Source: Paramyrothecium sp. XJ0827 (taxonomy: Eukaryota > Ascomycota > Sordariomycetes > Hypocreales > Stachybotryaceae). Taken from it: a stretch of 64,000 bases of DNA. The position numbers and the translations under genes are program-made. Under the pieces are notes generated by a model. It saw only the letters and a list, made by a program, of their open reading frames with translations. It did not search any database and had not been told where the DNA came from. Below, one piece after another: positions 59,701-64,000 of the stretch. Position 1 is the stretch's first letter. Each line of letters begins with the position of its first letter. The DNA is taken from assembly GCA_020881915.1 (NCBI GenBank), contig JAJFPB010000002.1:3162001-3226000 (forward strand). Direction: 5' to 3'.

Positions 59701-62282
59701 TTTTTCTTTAAAATTTTTGGGGGTTGGTTGGCAAATGGGCAGAGAGGAGGGAAAAAGATGTCGCGCACCGTTACACCCTCGACACGGTAAGTTCAATCTC
59801 GGCACCTGCCAGTCCATGCCATTTGGTCAAATGAGGAATAACCCGAATCCAGGCAACACATAAGATAGCCCATGATGCCTTCTTACCTACACCTGTAATC
59901 ATTCCTTTCTCCTACAATGACAACCTTTCTTCGGCGCCAACATTCGGTCTCGCAGTTGAAATTGATTCAGGAACGAGCTCTCGACAACGCGTGGATTTGA
60001 GCGTCAAGAGCCTACGAGCGGACCGGCAAGACATCTGAGGAAAGTGTCTAACCTGAGAGTGCGAGCCCGCACATAGGAGTGGAGAATTGGTCTTCATTAA
60101 AGGGGGGCGTGAATGTAAGACTTTAGGTGAAGGAAAGTAAGCAAACTTGACGTGCCTTCACCCTTCTGAACCGGTGCCTGGCTCAAGGTACCCAATGGGA
60201 GGCTCTACAAACCGTCATTGCGGTCCCACTTGGGCCAAAACGTGCCACGGTGCCTTTTGCAAGAAGCTGCTGTTTAGTGCCCTTTTAGACCATCTGCTTG
60301 TGATTAGCTTCTCATGCGCAGCATTCTCGAACACCGCCTTCCTCTTCCATTGTGGGAAGCGTCTCGTCACGGTCTTCGGATCCATCGTCGCCCCGGTGCT
60401 ACTACGTAAAGGCGAGCTACGCTAAGCGTAGACTGCCTTGGTTCTCGCGTTCCGAGCAAAAGACACTTCGAGTGTTGGTGCCTGGCGGGGCGCATCGTTA
60501 GAAGGGGGGGCTGCAGGGATCTTGCTTTAGCTTTGTCCTGCAGGCTTCGAGGCTGATGCGATCTCAAGATCATGATTGGCGCCCCCCGATTATTCCCAGC
60601 AGGGCACTACTGCAAGTCCATTCAACTCACAGCCTGCATGAGATTTAGCACTGCCGGATTGCTTGCGAATCGCGGCCCAATCATGGTGCTGCCCATTCCT
60701 GCTTCAGTGGCGTGGTGAGACGTTCTACAGTGAGAAGGCTAGGGCGGACGGATGGATGTAGTATGTGTATAACATTGTGTGGGTGCGATCTCGGAAGCTT
60801 TCCACGGCACGTCCGCGCATTTGCATCCTTGCTTCACGCAGCCACCAGCAAACCGTACCATATAGATGCATCGCCCGGGTTTTCGGATCCAAGTGCACGG
60901 AGATGGGAAGATTGGGGCGAGCTGAAACGGCAGGTGGCTATTGTCACTCACTTCAGCCTCACTCAGAGCAACGCCAAGGATTCCAGTTGTTTGATGTACG
61001 ACAATGATGCTGCTTGAAGCCCATATATTGAGACAATACCCTAGGTGGTGGAGGTAACTGGGCTACGCTCCTAGTAATGATCTACAAGTTGCTGGGCAAA
61101 CCACCTGATGGCAAACGGCCTGTGTCCACGAGATCATTTCTTCGTCCCCGGTCGATGCACTCTGACTAGACTCTACCCTGTACCTGCAACTCTGCCACAG
61201 CCGGGCGTCCTTGACAACGAGGCTGCATGAGCACTTGATCCTTGAACTTGGAGCAGGCATCATGACTCTCTTCCTGTGCCAAAGAGGCTCGCACGACTCC
61301 ACCACGTACTCTCAAATCTCGTCTCTTCGCATCGTTGCACTATTACCCTAACCCGGGGACGTGACTAAGGTGGAGTGCGTCAGATCAGAATGCTAAACGC
61401 GATTCGAAAGCCCGGTCGGCTGGCTCCTTTCGGAAATTGACTGAAACACGCCGGTAATTGACAACACTATGCGCTTCCAGAAGGTTTCCCGACAGTCTGT
61501 GCAATCGGGCAACGCTTGCGAATACTCGCAGCCAGCACCACTCTGGGTTGGACGGACCCGAAGCCTGGGCCACGTCCTTGCCAGTGCTCCAAGTTCGGCC
61601 CTCTAGCAGAGCGCAGATTCACGCCCTCCATCATTTCCTACCTCCATAATCGTAAGCGCACAGAGCTCCAGGAAGAGACCCAAGCCGTGGCATCGGTATC
61701 GGTAATATCCAGACACCCTGCTAGTCGAAACAGCACCCGGTGGACGTCTCCCAAAAGGTCGGTTCGAATGCCACGTTGTCGCAAGGACATGGTCTTTAGA
61801 GGTGTGCTTCCAGTACGTTATATGGTGCTTGCTCGTGTGCATTTAAACCAATAACATATAATTCCATATACCACTACACTTACATCGGTGTACCGCCTGC
61901 CATGGCGCTACCCGAATGGCTGGACCACTCGCGACGCTGACAGAGAGGTTGATGGGCCTTCCTATCCGCAGTCCCGGTTGGCGAACCGCAGCGTGCCCCT
62001 AGATGGGCCACGGATGCGCTCGTGATTATAGAGCTTTATGCGAGGCGCGTCGGAGCGACTTTACGCGTCGCGAGTAATTAAACGTGATCAAGTGATTGCG
62101 AAGAAGTTGAACCCAAATGAATCTCAAATGCTTACATGATCTAGAAATACACATGATCTGATAGTTGTACAAGTCGGAAGATTCTATCAGCTAGCTCCTC
62201 GCTAGAGCTGGACTGTTCGTGCTCCTGCCATATGAGACACCCGCATGATCCCGCGCGCAAATATGTATGTAAAGTTGATAAC
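56763..62282. other. 5.5-kb gene-poor tract upstream of the conserved protein gene
   Basis: No supported protein gene. Short overlapping frames only. Poly-G runs (57746, 60505) and A/T runs (near 59697-59722) occur. The part next to 56763 is presumably the promoter and leader of the conserved protein gene; GATGTAGTGGTGA/GATGCAGTGGTGA is an imperfect tandem repeat at about 57007-57034. The part next to 62282 is the uS9m 3' region. Confidence 0.5.
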
Positions 62283-63288
62283 TTAACGCTTGACCCAGGT
62301 TGGGGACTTGCGAGCCTTGAGACGGCCGTGGTGCTTCCTCTCCACCGTTCTCGGATCTCTCGTGATACAGCCGGCTGGAGAAATCACGGTTAGTTTCCGT
62401 GACAAGATTTATAAATAATCGGTGCGACTTACCTCTTCGCAGCGTAGTCTTGAGCGCAGGCTCATGCGCAACCAATGCCTTGGCAACAGCCAAAGTAAGA
62501 GCTTCGGCCTGACCTGTGGTACCGCCACCTTCAACCAGAGCCCAGACGTTGTACTTGTCCAGCCTTTCAGTAGCCGTCAATGCCCAGACAGCGCTCTCGC
62601 GGTCATGAACACGTCCAAAGACCTTGCTGAGAGGCTTGCCGTTGATGAGAATCTCGCCCGTACCCTCCACAACGAAGGCGCGTGCTGTCGAGGCCTTTCT
62701 CTTACCAACGCCCACGGCACGACCGAACCTGTCAATTGTGAGGGCAGTTGGAGCGTTGAGTTTGGGATCGACCTTCCGGGTGAACGCCTCCAAGGCCACG
62801 GTAACTTCGGCAGGTCTGAGAGAGGGTGCGATGAGGTTGAGACGCTTCGCAACTCGCATCACTCGGGAGTAATGAGCTGCCTTGACAGGCTCGCCGATAT
62901 CAGCGCGCAGCACCTCCAGTTTCGACCATGGAAGCTGGGGCGCCTCTCCGGCCGGCACCGTAGGTAGATGATGGTACTTCATGAGGAGTTTGTTGATTCG
63001 AAGGTACATGTCGTTGAAGCGAGGTTCCCTGGAGAAGTAGGAAGGGCTGGCAGGGACGGTGCGGGCATGGCGGACGCCCTGAAAAGGAATCTTTATAGAT
63101 TCAAGCATGGCTTGGGTGTCGGCGGCGTTGCCCTGGTGGTTGTTGGCGTCGCCCTGCGCATCGGTGTTGAGGCATCGGGTGCCAAGTTGCCAGCCACTCC
63201 GCAACAACGGGGTCTGCTGCAGCAATTGAGCTCGCAGCAGCTGCCGGGTGCATGTGAGCGACCGGAAGCCGCTCGTTAGCGACTTCAT
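62283..63288 (-). CDS. MRPS9: Mitochondrial small-subunit ribosomal protein uS9m
   Basis: Component of the mitochondrial ribosome small subunit whose C-terminal tail reaches the P-site tRNA. Two minus-strand exons (63288-62433 and 62374-62283) give 315 residues; the intron 62375-62432 is GT-AG and phase 1. The N-terminus ([20 protein letters not shown]) is a matrix-targeting type leader. The S9 domain occupies the last 130 residues: [49 protein letters not shown], and the second exon supplies [20 protein letters not shown] with the basic end KSPTWVKR. Without splicing the frame would lose this tail, which supports the intron. It diverges from the eEF1B-gamma gene. Confidence 0.94.
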
Positions 63289-63636
63289 CGTGGCCGTACG
63301 TCGGGTGGTTCGTGGGTTCGCGAAATGGCCCTGGATCCTCGATTCAAGTGGTCGGCCAGAAAATCTTCGTGACAGCTTCTCGACCATTCATCGCCATCAC
63401 GTGGTGATAAGGCCGCGCCACACGAGATGAAGGGGCCCTTGTTCAGCCACAGAAATTTTATTTCCTGAGCCACCGTTGCTGCGGAAGCCACTCGCGCGGG
63501 GCAGCTTCATCCCACCCACTCCTGGCTTTAAAAATTTCCTCCGTGACACATCTTTCTTTTGCCTCTTTCTCCATCTCCCATTGACATCTCGTCAGCCTAC
63601 ATACCTTACTTCTTACCAAGTGAGCACTTTGTCAAG
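63289..63636. promoter_or_regulatory. Divergent promoter, uS9m / eEF1B-gamma
   Basis: Only 348 bp separate the start codons of two translation genes. Contains CACGTGGTGAT at about 63399-63409 and a pyrimidine-rich leader (63540-63620) before the eEF1B-gamma ATG. TTTAAAAATTT at about 63527-63537 may serve as a TATA-like element for the rightward gene. Function is inferred from position. Confidence 0.6.
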
Positions 63637-64000
63637 ATGGCTTTCGGAACCCTTTTCACCAAGCAGGTAAGCAAGCTTTCTTTTTGATGCGCGAAGTCCT
63701 TTCCGCGCTCTTGCTGCCGTGCATTCTGAGACTGACTGTCTGGTTCGCAGGACAACCCCCGCTCTACTGCCATCAAGGCGGTTGCGAAGGCCAACGATCT
63801 CGAGCTCAACCTCGTTGAGGTCGACTTCGCCAGCGTCACCCCTGAGCACGTCAAGGCTCACCCTCTGGGCAAGATCCCTGCCTTCGTCGGCGAGGATGGC
63901 TTCGCTCTGTCCGAGAGCATTGCCATCGCCATCTACAGTACGTCGGAAACGCACATCCCTTTTCCTCTCATTTTATTTGCTCAAATTGCAAATAACCCCC
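63637..64000 (+). CDS. Translation elongation factor 1B gamma, N-terminal part
   Basis: Gamma subunit of the eEF1B guanine-nucleotide exchange complex. Only the beginning is in the window: exon 1 (63637-63666, MAFGTLFTKQ) and exon 2 (63751-63937), with GT-AG intron 63667-63750 and a further donor GTACGT at 63938, after which the sequence is intronic to the edge. The visible part is the GST-like N-terminal fold: DNPRSTAIKAVAKAND, HPLGKIPAFVGEDGFALSES and IAIAIY. Strong codon preference for C-ending codons fits a highly expressed gene. The gene continues past position 64000. Confidence 0.9.

Overview
The window is a 64 kb segment of the nuclear genome of a filamentous ascomycete, most likely a sordariomycete. 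The genes carry many short spliceosomal introns (about 48-140 nt) with GT-AG ends and CTAAC-like branch sites. The gene set is fungal: septin CDC12, calcineurin B, EPL1, BUR1, a SNF1 beta subunit, a questin-oxidase-like enzyme and an ankyrin-tailed asparaginase. The DNA is the ordinary mosaic of GC-rich exons and more AT-rich intergenic stretches. I see no operon, CRISPR array, insertion sequence, rRNA or tRNA gene that I can defend.

Layout, left to right. 0-1.6 kb: the queuine tRNA-ribosyltransferase accessory subunit. 1.6-8.9 kb: a gene-poor tract holding an AT-rich island and one decayed gene, which is a multiply frameshifted member of an uncharacterised fungal family on the minus strand. 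9-11.1 kb: a secreted alkaline phosphatase. 12.3-18.1 kb: CutC-like protein, a SET/NAP histone chaperone and a questin-oxidase-like protein. 18.2-25.3 kb: PWP2 and septin CDC12 share a divergent promoter, followed by a mitochondrial dehydrogenase kinase. 28.3-34.7 kb: a USP7/UBP15 deubiquitinase converges on an asparaginase with ankyrin repeats. 37.4-44.2 kb: BUR1 kinase, a small membrane protein, the SNF1 beta subunit and KAE1. 46-50.1 kb: EPL1 and calcineurin B diverge. 50-62 kb: two gene-poor tracts of about 5.5 kb flank one conserved protein of unknown function. 62.3-64 kb: mitochondrial ribosomal protein uS9m and eEF1B-gamma diverge; the latter runs off the right edge.

There is no pathway cluster; most genes are single-copy housekeeping functions in tRNA modification (QTRT2, KAE1), ribosome biogenesis and translation (PWP2, uS9m, eEF1B-gamma), chromatin and transcription (SET/NAP, EPL1, BUR1) and signalling (SNF1 beta, calcineurin B, dehydrogenase kinase). 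Exon joins below were worked out by hand from splice sites and reading phase; in every complete multi-exon model the joined length is a multiple of three. I did not find a convincing new biological system. The best leads are two GC-AG introns, a 15-nt micro-exon, recurrent TACCT/AGGTA patches restricted to intergenic DNA, the decayed gene, and the conserved protein of unknown function in a 12 kb gene-poor neighbourhood.
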